Shown: piece after piece, positions 25,370-35,500 of the stretch
Layout of the letters: each line of letters begins with the position of its first letter
How positions within the stretch are numbered: the stretch's first letter is position 1
Origin: Arthrobacter sp. 35W
Lineage (GTDB): Bacteria > Actinomycetota > Actinomycetes > Actinomycetales > Micrococcaceae
Assembly: GCF_000482545.1 (NCBI RefSeq)
Contig: NZ_KI519454.1
Coordinates: 992,001 to 1,056,000 of the forward strand
Length of the DNA stretch: 64,000 nt
Reading direction: 5' to 3'
Position numbers and translations under genes: made by a program
Notes under the pieces: generated by a model
The model's database searches: none
The model's input: the letters and a program-made list of their open reading frames with translations, nothing else
What the model was told of the DNA's origin: nothing

Positions 25370-28300
25370 ATGACTGTTCAGCTTGATGCGATGCCACGCC
25401 TCCCGAAACCGGGTGACATTGTGGAAGTTCGTGGCGCGAACTGGGCTGTCGCAGATGTCCGTGAGCAGGGTCTTCCGCGCAGCTCGGCCGACGACGGGGT
25501 CCCACAGCTCAACCACGTAATTTCGCTGCAATCCCTGGCCGAAGACAGGATGGGCGAAGAGCTCAATGTCATCTGGGAGCTGGAGGTCGGCCACTCGGTC
25601 GCCCCGGACCAAGGCCTACCGGAGATGATCACCCCGGAGGGGTTTGACGACCCGAACCGACTGGCGGCCTTTGTCGACGCCGTCCGGTGGGGTGCGGTGA
25701 CTTCGGCGAACGAGGGAGCATTCCAGGCGCCGTTCCGCTCGGGAGCGAACGTAGAGGCCTATCAGCTTGAACCGTTGCGTCGAGCACTGCAGGCGCCGCG
25801 CACCAACCTGCTTCTGGCCGACGACGTCGGCTTGGGCAAGACGATCGAGGCCGGCTTGGTCGTCCAGGAGCTTCTGCTAAGACACCGTGCCCGCTCGGTC
25901 GTAATCGTGTGCCCACCGAGCCTGTCGATCAAGTGGCAGGACGAGATGCGTGAGAAATTCGGTCTGGACTTCGTCATCGTCAACTCCGATGTGATGGCCG
26001 AGGTGCGTCGGACGCATGGCTTGAATGCCAATCCATTCCGTCTATTTCCGCGGGTGATCGTGTCGATGGCATGGCTGCCGGGACTTCGCGCCCAGCGGCT
26101 GATGCGGGACGTCTATTCCGAGGCCGGCAAGGTCAACAGCGCCCGCCGATATGCATTCGACGTACTCGTAGTCGACGAAGCCCATCACGTTGCCCCATCG
26201 AGCCCAACGTCGCTAGGCGGTGCCCGCGGATACGCGGTGGATTCCCAGCGCACGGCCGCCGTTCGTGAACTGGCAAAGGTCTGTGAGCACCGGCTGTTCC
26301 TGTCCGCGACACCGCACAACGGGCACTCGGAGTCGTTCACAGCGCTGCTGGAGATGATTGACAACCGCCGTTTCTCCCGCGGTGCCACGGTCGATGCCCA
26401 GGCGCTCAAGGAAGTGACAGTTCGTCGGCTTAAGCGGGACATCAAGGAGAAGGGCTTCAAAGCTCGTCAACTCGAGACGATCCACTTCGCACCAGGCAAG
26501 GACGAACAGGAAGCGTTCGAGACCCTCGATGGCATCTTGGAGGCGAGTGCTCGGGCCAACGGACAGAAACGCTCAGGAGACATCGTCTCGATGCTACTGA
26601 AAAAGCGCTTCCTGTCCAGCCCATATGCGTTCGGATCCACCCTGGCCGGCTACCGCGAGGCTACCTCGGCGGCCCGAAGGGATTGGGATGACGAGCACGA
26701 GTACTACGGGGAGGTCCTCGGTTCAGACCAATCGGACGAGGAGGAAGGCGGTGCCGAGCACCCGGAGTTCGACACACTGCGCCATTCCAAGGTGACCGAC
26801 CCGCTTGTCACGGCCACGCCGGAGCAGATCGGACGGCTCGTGGACTGGGGGCTGGGCTACCAGTCCAAGCCGGATTCGCGTTTGAAGGCCCTGATTGAGT
26901 GGTTGAATGCGATCTGCAGGCCCGACGGCAAGACATGGACCAACGAGCGCGTGGTGATCTTCACCGAGTACGCCGACACCCTGAACTGGATCGTGGAGAA
27001 CCTGCGCCAGCGTGGCTATGACGAAACCCGGCTTGCCACGATCGAGGGATCGATAGGAACCGAGGATCGTGAGATGACCCGCGCCCGATTCAACGCCGAC
27101 CCCAGTCGTGAACCAATCCGTGTTTTGGTCGCCACCGATGCCGCGGGAGAGGGAATCGACCTTCAGGCCTACTGCCATCGTCTGGTGAACTTCGACGTTC
27201 CGTTCAACCCCTCGCGTCTGGAACAACGTATCGGCCGCATTGACCGATACGGGCAGACCGAGGTTCCCCAGGTGTTCCAGTTCCTGCCCGAACAGACTGC
27301 CGGTACTTACGGGGCGGACATGGACTTCATGCGCCGCATTGCAGAGAAGGTCGCCACTGTCGCTGACGATCTGGGCTCTGTGAACCCGGTGATCGACGCC
27401 GACATCCAGAACCACTTCGGTCGGATCAAGGTCACCGCGCGCGCCCAGGGGCTGAAGGATGATGACAACGCCATCATCAACAAGGCGATGGCCGGTGACC
27501 AAGAGGTCAACCGGGTCCTGACCGAGCTGGCGAACACATACGACGTGCAGAAGGAACGCATGCACCTGACGCCGTACAACTCCCGCCGCGTCATTGACAC
27601 GGCGCTCACCCTGACCAATCAACCCACCTTGGTCGAGGACGGTTCACAGGACCACGATGCCAAGGTCTTCCGCGTACCGGTCCTCGGCCGGTCCTGGCAA
27701 GAAGCCGTTAAGGGCTTGGACAGCCGCCTTCAGCCGGGTGTATACCGGCCCATCACTTTCGATGACTCCGTGCTCCAAGGCGGATTCGAGGACGTCGTGC
27801 ACGTGCACCTCGGGCACGGTCTGATGCAGAAGGCCTCCCGCATTCTGCGCGCCTCGCTGTTCAGCGCCGAGTCCTCCATCAACCGGGTGACTGCGGTGGT
27901 CGTACCCGGTATCGAACAGTCCTGCGTCGCAGCGATCTCCCGTCTGGTGCTCGTCGGGCGGGGCGGGTTGCGCCTGCACGAGGAAATCTTCGTGACCGGT
28001 ATCCGTGTCAAGGGCCAGCGGCTGGCCGAATCCAAGGCAGATGCCCTGCTCGAGAAGACACTCGACACCACGGACCTCTCCTTGGCTGACGAACGGATCC
28101 GTGCGCGGCTGGCGCAGGAGTGGAACGCCGACGGTGGGCGGTTGCGCTCCCGCCTGGAGACAGCGATGCGCAACAGTGCGATCAAGAACCAGGAGTCGGT
28201 CACCGCGGACCTGGAGAAGCGCAGGGACGCCGACACCGACCGGGCCCGGCAGATCTTCGCCAACTTCCGTCGCAACCTGCAGGACTCCCTGCGTGATCGG

Positions 28301-28537
28301 CGGGAGAACCAGAACGAGCTCGAGGGGATGCTGTTCGACCTCGACCCCAGGCAGGCTGAGCAGTTCAGGTTGGACATCCGGTCGATGGAGAATCGCCTGG
28401 CCAATCTCGCCGAGGAAGAGTCGCGCGAGATTGCGGCGATCACCGAGCGCTACACCGACATCCGTCCCTTCGTGTCAGCTGCGGCCGTGGTGTTCGCGCT
28501 GACCGAGCAGGACGCCAAACACGGAGAACTGTCATGA
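25370..28537 (+). CDS. drmD: DISARM SNF2-like helicase DrmD
   Basis: 1055 residues of a SNF2/RapA-like superfamily 2 ATPase, the marker gene of class 1 DISARM. The motifs are in order: ADDVGLGKTIEAG (about residues 150-162), DEAH in VVDEAHHVAP (near 268), SATPHNGH (near 310), then the second RecA lobe with VIFTEYADTLNW (near 530), ATDAAGEGIDLQ and RIGRIDRYGQ (near 620). The C-terminal 350 residues are charged and coiled-coil-like. DISARM restricts unmethylated phage DNA; DrmD is thought to translocate on DNA. Its stop overlaps the drmMI start (ATGA), and the five drm genes follow each other without gaps. Confidence 0.93.
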   Translation: MTVQLDAMPRLPKPGDIVEVRGANWAVADVREQGLPRSSADDGVPQLNHVISLQSLAEDRMGEELNVIWELEVGHSVAPDQGLPEMITPEGFDDPNRLAAFVDAVRWGAVTSANEGAFQAPFRSGANVEAYQLEPLRRALQAPRTNLLLADDVGLGKTIEAGLVVQELLLRHRARSVVIVCPPSLSIKWQDEMREKFGLDFVIVNSDVMAEVRRTHGLNANPFRLFPRVIVSMAWLPGLRAQRLMRDVYSEAGKVNSARRYAFDVLVVDEAHHVAPSSPTSLGGARGYAVDSQRTAAVRELAKVCEHRLFLSATPHNGHSESFTALLEMIDNRRFSRGATVDAQALKEVTVRRLKRDIKEKGFKARQLETIHFAPGKDEQEAFETLDGILEASARANGQKRSGDIVSMLLKKRFLSSPYAFGSTLAGYREATSAARRDWDDEHEYYGEVLGSDQSDEEEGGAEHPEFDTLRHSKVTDPLVTATPEQIGRLVDWGLGYQSKPDSRLKALIEWLNAICRPDGKTWTNERVVIFTEYADTLNWIVENLRQRGYDETRLATIEGSIGTEDREMTRARFNADPSREPIRVLVATDAAGEGIDLQAYCHRLVNFDVPFNPSRLEQRIGRIDRYGQTEVPQVFQFLPEQTAGTYGADMDFMRRIAEKVATVADDLGSVNPVIDADIQNHFGRIKVTARAQGLKDDDNAIINKAMAGDQEVNRVLTELANTYDVQKERMHLTPYNSRRVIDTALTLTNQPTLVEDGSQDHDAKVFRVPVLGRSWQEAVKGLDSRLQPGVYRPITFDDSVLQGGFEDVVHVHLGHGLMQKASRILRASLFSAESSINRVTAVVVPGIEQSCVAAISRLVLVGRGGLRLHEEIFVTGIRVKGQRLAESKADALLEKTLDTTDLSLADERIRARLAQEWNADGGRLRSRLETAMRNSAIKNQESVTADLEKRRDADTDRARQIFANFRRNLQDSLRDRRENQNELEGMLFDLDPRQAEQFRLDIRSMENRLANLAEEESREIAAITERYTDIRPFVSAAAVVFALTEQDAKHGELS

Positions 28538-31500
28538 GGCCACGCAGCACCCAGCGGCGCACCAGAGAGCACCGGGACTGGCTCGAACTCGTAGACCGTG
28601 ACGGCCCGTTCGTTGCGATCCCTGCGATCAAGCGGGTCTGGCCCCAGGGAATGCCCCAGTTGGGGGCGAACACGAAGGCCGCTTTGCGGGACGCCAAGCC
28701 AAACTTCGACCGCGCCTGGGACGACTGGAGCAAGGCCCCCGCGGACGACGAGGCCGCAGTTGAGTCATACCGTGGTGCCCGGAACAAATGGATCGATGCC
28801 GTGCTTCGTGACGTCGCCCGCTGGGGTGCTCACCTTGTATGGGACGACGAGGAGCACGGGGAGAGTCGCACTCAGGGGTCATCCGCGAAGCTGACGACCG
28901 CTGACAATGCATCCGGAAAGTTCGTTCGCGACGGTGTGGCCTCCGCCCTCGTCATGGTCTTTGATCCTGTAGATTCGCTGCGTGATCCGATGAACGATTC
29001 CTGGACCGCGAGCCCGATCGACCGGATGGATGCGCTCTTGCGCAAGTCAGAGCAAAAGGTCGGCGTGCTCACCGACGGACGGTGGTGGGCCATCGTCTGC
29101 GCCCAGGACGGAGTCATGACAGCCTCAGGCATTGTTGACGCACAGACGTGGATCGAAGAGTCTGACGTTCGTGATGCCTTCCTTGAGCTCATCTCGCCCC
29201 AGCGCCTGGCTGGCGGCAGTGGAAAAGACCGGCTGCCCGAGCTGTTCAAAGAGTCGATCACCGCAGCGGAAGATATCACCGTTGCCCTAGGTACCCAGGT
29301 ACGCCGCGCTGTCGAGCTCTTGGTGACCGCCTTCTCCGAGGAAGCGTTCGAGGCGCGGGACGCCGGCTGGCCTGATCCGTTGCCGGCCGACCGCGAGCTC
29401 GTCTACGAGGGCGCGGTCACCGCGATGATGCGCGTGGTGTTCCTGCTCTTCGCCGAGGAGCGCTCGATGATGCCCCAGTCGCCTCTGTTTACCGAGGCCT
29501 ATGGCGTCAGCGGTCTGCTGGATGACCTGGACAAACGCATACGCGATGAGGGCGCGGAAGCCCTTGATGCCACTCACGACACGTGGCACCGCCTGCTGGC
29601 CACATCCAAGGCACTGTACGGGGGAGTGACATCCGAGGACATCCGTCTGCCTGCCTACGGCGGATCGCTCTTCGACCCGGCACGATTCACGTTCCTCACC
29701 GATGTCGACGACCGTGGAGCCTTGGCAGTTGCCGTCAGCGACCGTGTCATGCTCGAAGTTCTGCGCGCCGTGCAGTACGCGGTCATCGGCACGGGCAAAT
29801 CGGCCGAGCGTCGCAGGGTGTCCTTCCGTGACGTCGACGTCGAGCAGATCGGCTACATCTACGAGGGGCTGCTGGGGTATACCGCCGAAGATGTCGACGA
29901 GATCGTTGTGGGTCTGGTCGGCAAGGACGGTGAAGAGCCTGAGATTCCGTTGCGGGTACTTGAGAAACTCGCCGAGGCCAACCCCGCCTCGGCGAAATTC
30001 GGTGCTGATGTTATCGCGTGGGTTAAGAAGAACCAGCCGGCGGCCACGACGAAGTCGGCCGCAGCGTTGCTGAAGTTGCTGGGCGAAAAGGTTGAGGACG
30101 GCGAACATGCCCTGCTGTCCGTGACGCGTGATGAGGCGCTGCTGGCACGGCTACGCCCGTTCTTGGGCATCATCCGCCGCGACCTGCGTGAGCGACCTGT
30201 GGTCATCCAGCCCGGCGGGCTCGCGGTTGTCGAGACCCCGTCACGCGCAAACTCAGGAGCACACTACACACCCAAGTCGCTCGCCCAGGAAGTCGTGCGC
30301 TACGCACTCGAGCCGTTGGTCTTCCAACCTGGCCCGCACCAGACAGCCGACGAATCCGGGTGGAAGCTGCTGGACTCCAACGAGATCCTTGACCTCAAGG
30401 TCGCAGACATTGCGTGTGGTTCCGGAGCCTTCCTCGTGGCGGCCGCCGAGTTCTTGGCGGCCAAGGTCCTTCAGGCCTGGCACGCCGAAGGTGTCACCGG
30501 ATCCGCGCACGAGCTTGAGACCAAGGCCAGACGACAGGTAGTCGCCCAGTGCCTCTACGGAGCCGATATCAATGGTATGGCCGTGGAAATGTGCAAGATC
30601 TCTCTCTGGCTTGTGTCCCTGGATCCAAAGCTTCCGTTCTCCTTCGTCGACGATAAGGTGCTTCACGGAAACTCCTTGCTTGGCATCACCGACATTGCGC
30701 AACTTGAAGCTCTGCACATCTATCCTTCCCAGACCAGAAAACTCTGGGACAAGACTCAGTATTCCGCTGGCACATTGTTCGGTGAAGGGTCTGAAGCACA
30801 AGGTCTTGAAGTGCTCGATGTCCGGGCAGTGATCCAAAAGGCCGTTAAGCTACGGCAGCGTCTGGCCACAGAAGTTGATGAGAATGACCCGGCACGTTCG
30901 AGCAAGAGCAAGCGCAGGCTCTGGCACGAGTACCAGGAGCTCACCGCGCAGATGAGCTCCGTGGCCGACGGTATCATCGCCGTTAGCTTGGAGGAAGGCG
31001 GGAAGCCAGGAAAGAAGCTCAACCAGCGCTATGAAAACTTCAGGATCGCTGTGGACCGTGCGTTCGCAGCCAACGGTCTCGGAAGCCGAACGATGCTCGA
31101 CGACATCATTGATCGAGGTTTGACCCCTAAGGCGAAGACCGACTATGGGCGTTGGAAACCGCTCCATTGGCTGCTTGCAGTGCCGGATGTGATGGAACGT
31201 GGGGGGTTCGATGGGTTAATCGGGAACCCTGCATTCCTCCACAGCAAGAAGATCACCACTGCATTCGGGAAGAACTACCGCGATGTGCTTCAGCAAGTTC
31301 TTGCTAACGGAGTCGTCGGTGACGCTGACCTTGCCGCCTATTTCCTCCTTCGCCAGTCGCAGCTAATTTCTCAAACAGGCGGAATTGGAATTGTTGTCAC
31401 GAAATCGATCTTGCAGTCTCACACCAAGGTAGTTGGCCTCGATCAAGTTCTGGCTGGTGGCGCAAAGCTGGTCCGATTTTCCGAGCCCTTTGATTGGGGT

Positions 31501-32550
31501 CCCAGCGGGGCTTCTGTTTCGGTAGTCAAGATCTGGATTACGAGAGACGCCATCGCAGGAAACGCCGTAACGATACTCGATGAACCTCTACAGCCAGTGG
31601 GCGTGCTCCGAGTTCGCGCGTATCTGGGTACATATCCAAACGGAGATGGGTTCAGGGTAGGCCGGCAAAAGGCATCTTCCTGGATTCAGGAAGATCCAGG
31701 CTTAGCGCACGCTCTCTATCCATACATCCGTGCGGCAGACCTCTCGCAAGGACGCCCTTCGGAAGCGGAAGAGTACTTGATTGACCTTGATGGACGGCCC
31801 GAGAGCGAAGCGCGGGAGTTCGCAGTGTTATGGGACCACCTCGAGACGCACCAGCGTCCATGGCACGAGCGCCCGGATACAAATACGAAGAGAAAAGAGC
31901 GGTGGTGGAATTTCGAAAGATCCGCTGGCGCCCTTTATCGAGACTTAGATGAGATTGAGCGGGCGATAGCATTCCCGCGCACCAGCAATCTCGTCATGCC
32001 CCGATGGATTCCTGCAAATGTGCGTTATGACATGGGCGTAGTCGTATTCCCCTATAATGACTGGTCTGTCTTCGCGCAACTCGCGTCAAGTTTGCATTAC
32101 CATTGGGTACTTGCCTTCGGGGCTACCACCCGCGACGACCCGAGCTACGCTCCAAAGCGGGTGGCGAACACATTCCCCTGGTTGCAAAGTGATATGGACG
32201 TTGCGGCTGTCAAAGAATTTGAAGAGTTACTCGAGAATTCTTGTGAGTCACGCCGCGGCCTTCGCTCTGTAATGAACGCTTTCAACGAGGAGAAATGCAG
32301 TGATGCTGATATTGTTCTATTGCGCGAGAAATTTGTGTTGCTTGATCGAGTAACGATCGATGCGTTTGGGTGGTCTGATCTCCGCCCTGTATACGGATTT
32401 TATGAGCACAAGAATCTCACTAGATTCTCGGTAGACGCTAATTCCCGGGACGAGATCCTCCGTCGTTTGCTCAAGGAGAACCACCTACGCGCCGCACTTC
32501 AAAGTAAGGAAGTTTCGTTGGGTAATTCAGAGGACGGCGACGAAGATTGA
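28534..32550 (+). CDS. drmMI: DISARM class 1 adenine methylase DrmMI
   Basis: 1338 residues of a large N6-adenine methyltransferase, the self-DNA-marking arm of class 1 DISARM. The SAM-binding motif I is ADIACGSGAFLVAAAEF near residue 625, preceded by SGAHYTPKSLAQEVVRYAL. Motif IV reads NPAF at residues 898-901 (GLIGNPAFLHSKK) where NPPF/NPPY is expected; this may weaken or alter methylation. The N-terminal 550 residues and the C-terminal 300 (target recognition) are typical for the PglX/DrmMI class. The last kilobase is visibly less GC-rich than the start, which suggests a separately acquired recognition part. It overlaps drmD and drmA by 4 nt each. Confidence 0.9.
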   Translation: MRPRSTQRRTREHRDWLELVDRDGPFVAIPAIKRVWPQGMPQLGANTKAALRDAKPNFDRAWDDWSKAPADDEAAVESYRGARNKWIDAVLRDVARWGAHLVWDDEEHGESRTQGSSAKLTTADNASGKFVRDGVASALVMVFDPVDSLRDPMNDSWTASPIDRMDALLRKSEQKVGVLTDGRWWAIVCAQDGVMTASGIVDAQTWIEESDVRDAFLELISPQRLAGGSGKDRLPELFKESITAAEDITVALGTQVRRAVELLVTAFSEEAFEARDAGWPDPLPADRELVYEGAVTAMMRVVFLLFAEERSMMPQSPLFTEAYGVSGLLDDLDKRIRDEGAEALDATHDTWHRLLATSKALYGGVTSEDIRLPAYGGSLFDPARFTFLTDVDDRGALAVAVSDRVMLEVLRAVQYAVIGTGKSAERRRVSFRDVDVEQIGYIYEGLLGYTAEDVDEIVVGLVGKDGEEPEIPLRVLEKLAEANPASAKFGADVIAWVKKNQPAATTKSAAALLKLLGEKVEDGEHALLSVTRDEALLARLRPFLGIIRRDLRERPVVIQPGGLAVVETPSRANSGAHYTPKSLAQEVVRYALEPLVFQPGPHQTADESGWKLLDSNEILDLKVADIACGSGAFLVAAAEFLAAKVLQAWHAEGVTGSAHELETKARRQVVAQCLYGADINGMAVEMCKISLWLVSLDPKLPFSFVDDKVLHGNSLLGITDIAQLEALHIYPSQTRKLWDKTQYSAGTLFGEGSEAQGLEVLDVRAVIQKAVKLRQRLATEVDENDPARSSKSKRRLWHEYQELTAQMSSVADGIIAVSLEEGGKPGKKLNQRYENFRIAVDRAFAANGLGSRTMLDDIIDRGLTPKAKTDYGRWKPLHWLLAVPDVMERGGFDGLIGNPAFLHSKKITTAFGKNYRDVLQQVLANGVVGDADLAAYFLLRQSQLISQTGGIGIVVTKSILQSHTKVVGLDQVLAGGAKLVRFSEPFDWGPSGASVSVVKIWITRDAIAGNAVTILDEPLQPVGVLRVRAYLGTYPNGDGFRVGRQKASSWIQEDPGLAHALYPYIRAADLSQGRPSEAEEYLIDLDGRPESEAREFAVLWDHLETHQRPWHERPDTNTKRKERWWNFERSAGALYRDLDEIERAIAFPRTSNLVMPRWIPANVRYDMGVVVFPYNDWSVFAQLASSLHYHWVLAFGATTRDDPSYAPKRVANTFPWLQSDMDVAAVKEFEELLENSCESRRGLRSVMNAFNEEKCSDADIVLLREKFVLLDRVTIDAFGWSDLRPVYGFYEHKNLTRFSVDANSRDEILRRLLKENHLRAALQSKEVSLGNSEDGDED

Positions 32551-35500
32551 TAGCTGAGACCGGGACCAGCGGCCCGCAACGTGTACCTTTCCCGGAGTAC
32601 GTGTTGACGAACGTGCCTGACGGATCGTCGTGGATAGATCGTGAGAACCTGACCGACATCCTGGAACGGGAGCTGCTCGGCCCCGCCCATGGGGATGACG
32701 AGCTCCTCGACGCCCAACCGGATGCACTCTACCTCGTGGGCCGCATTGCTCCGGCGAAGCTCGTAGGGAAGGGCGGAGTGACTCTTGCCGAAGATGCCGA
32801 GGGTGTCGCCGACGAGGATATCGTCCCTGCGGGGGAGTCCGACCTCGGACGGGGTGTGCCGGCTGTGCAGGAAAATGAGATGGCTGGCTCGGACGACGAG
32901 GGCGCAGAGGATGTTCCGCTGCGTCGCGGGCTGATGATTCCAGCCTCGATGGGACTGCGTTTTCAGTTGGGCCTCGACGTCGAGCACGTCGTGATCCGTG
33001 CCGAGTGGGGTACGTACCGTTCGGAGGAGACCGACGAGGTCACGCCGTCGGGCCGGCAGAAGCGTAAGTTTCGTCGAACCCAGCACGCACACCCGGTGAT
33101 CGTACCCGTCGGTACCTTGCAGGCGGGCAAGACGGAAGACTTTCCCCTCGAGGACTCCATCCTCGTCCGCGTGGATGTTATGGACTACGAGGGAAAACGG
33201 ATCGTCGAAGCGGCGCTTTGCAACGACCGGGAAACCCCGCGCCAGATCCCCGTGGACGCCTGGCTCTATCAAACCAAGCTCTACGTCGAGGCAGACCCCA
33301 ACAGGCCCCAGAAAGACGTCTTCCTCCCGGTGACAGACATCCTGGCGGAGCCGCGGCTGGACGGCGAGCCGGAGCTCGCCCGTCTTCAACTGCAGTACAG
33401 GGACCGGCTGGAGTTCGGCATCGGTCGCACCTGCTCGGTTGACTGGACCGTGGCCAAAGGGGCACGCCGGGCGACGCAGGTTCGGACCACCTGGCTGCCG
33501 GTGTCCGAGACGCCACAGACCAAGGCACGTGACATCGACGGCGCACTTCTCGACATGAAGAAGCTGGACATTGTAAGTATTCCGGAGTTAGACGCTGGGC
33601 TTCGACCGATTGTGGACGGCTATCAGAAATGGCTGGCGGGGCAGAAGTTGCGTGCCGCCGAGCTGCCCGCCCATCTCCAAGACGTCGCCGCCGAAGCAAT
33701 CCAGGATGCTGGAGTGGTGGCCAAGCAGCTCGAACGCGGTCTGGACTTCCTGCTCGGCGATGCAGAGGCACTGCGCTGCTTCCGATTCATGAACCGGGTG
33801 ATGGCCGACCAACGTGTACAGTCCCAGGTGGCCGAACTACGTGCCTCAAATCCCAAGCTCAGCCTGAATGCCGCAAAGTCCGAGGTGCTTGCTCTGGGCC
33901 CGCGTGCGCATTCATGGCGCACGTTCCAGCTGGCGTTCGTGCTTATGCAGTTAGAGGCACTTTCGCGCCCAGGGCTCAAGCGTCGCTCCTCTCCAATGGC
34001 CAAGGCCGAGCTGCTATTTTTCCCGACGGGTGGTGGCAAGACCGAGGCGTATCTCGGACTGGCTGCATTCACGTTCGCGATCCGGCGACGGCAGGGCGTC
34101 ATTGACGGCGTGGACGGGCGGATCGACGGGAACTCCGGCGTCGCCGTCCTGATGCGGTACACGCTGCGCCTGCTGACGGCCCAGCAGTTCCAGCGCGCAA
34201 CCGCCTTGGTCTGCGCGGCAGAGGTTGCAAGGCGCGAGGACGAGGCGACCTGGGGGGAAGAGCCGTTCCGCATCGGCCTGTGGGTCGGCACCGCGGTATC
34301 ACCCAAGCGGTACGACGAGGCAGCCGAACAGCTCGCCGAGGCCAACGAGGGACGCAAGTACGGACTGACCGTCCTGCAGCTGCAGCGCTGTCCATGGTGC
34401 GGGACGCAGATCGAGCCGAAGAACGTCAAAGGCGATGACGCACGGCGGAGAATCCGTGTCTATTGTGGGGACGACTTTGGTGACTGCCCCTTCTCCGAGG
34501 GTGCGCAGGGCGGCAGCGAGGGCCTTCCGGTACTGACGGTCGACGAGGAAATCTACCGGTTGGCACCCTCGTTCGTCATCGCCACGGTGGACAAGTTCGC
34601 CCGGTTGGCCCGCGAAGGCGAGGCCGCGGCCCTCTTCGGGTACGTGCGCAAGTGGTGCGAGCGGCACGGGTATGTGCATGATGATCAACACAAGATCTGC
34701 GCGATCGATATCGGGGGCAAACACCCAGCGAGGAAAGGACTGCCGTCCGCTTCGGTACGAGCAACGGACAGGCTGCGTCCACCGGATTTGATCATCCAGG
34801 ACGAGCTGCACCTGATTACCGGGGCCCTGGGCACCGCGGTTGGTGCATTCGAACTTGCGGTTGACGTGTTGACCACCTGGAAGGATGCTGCCGGAAATTC
34901 GATCCGTCCTCTGGTAGTGGCCTCGACTGCAACGGTGCGCAACGCGGCCGAACAGATCAAGGCGCTGTACGGGCGTCGCGTGACGATCTTCCCGCCACAG
35001 GTGCTGGGTGTCTCCGACACGTACTTTTCCAAGGAAGTTTCCGTTACGCCGCGAACTCCCGGACGCCGTTATATTGGGATCAGCACCACCGGTGTAAGAC
35101 TGACCTCGGCCGAGATCGTGGTGGCCAGCACCCTTTTGTCTGCGGGCCAAGTGCTCATGGACCAAGCCCAGCCACCAGTGGAGGACAAACCAGCCTCCGC
35201 AGACCCATATATGACCCTGGTGGGCTACTTCAACGCCACCCGTGAGCTGGCCGGCATGGCCCGCTATATTGCAGATGATGTGCAGACAGCGGTCAAGAGA
35301 CGGCGACCGGGAAAGCAGTTCCCTGCCCGGTACGGAACCGATCCTACCGGCTTGAACGTTGCAGAGCTGACTTCGCGAGTCTCATCTTCAGACATCACCG
35401 GAACCCTTGACCAAATGGGCGTTGCATTTGAGCACAAGTGGGACTCAACTGCGGGCGGCAAGGAACGGGCTGCTGAAGCCAAGGCCGCGCGTGAGGCAGG

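Noticed and set aside
26723-27622. Minus-strand 299-codon frame
   Set aside because: Antisense to the conserved helicase C lobe of drmD; a GC-rich shadow.
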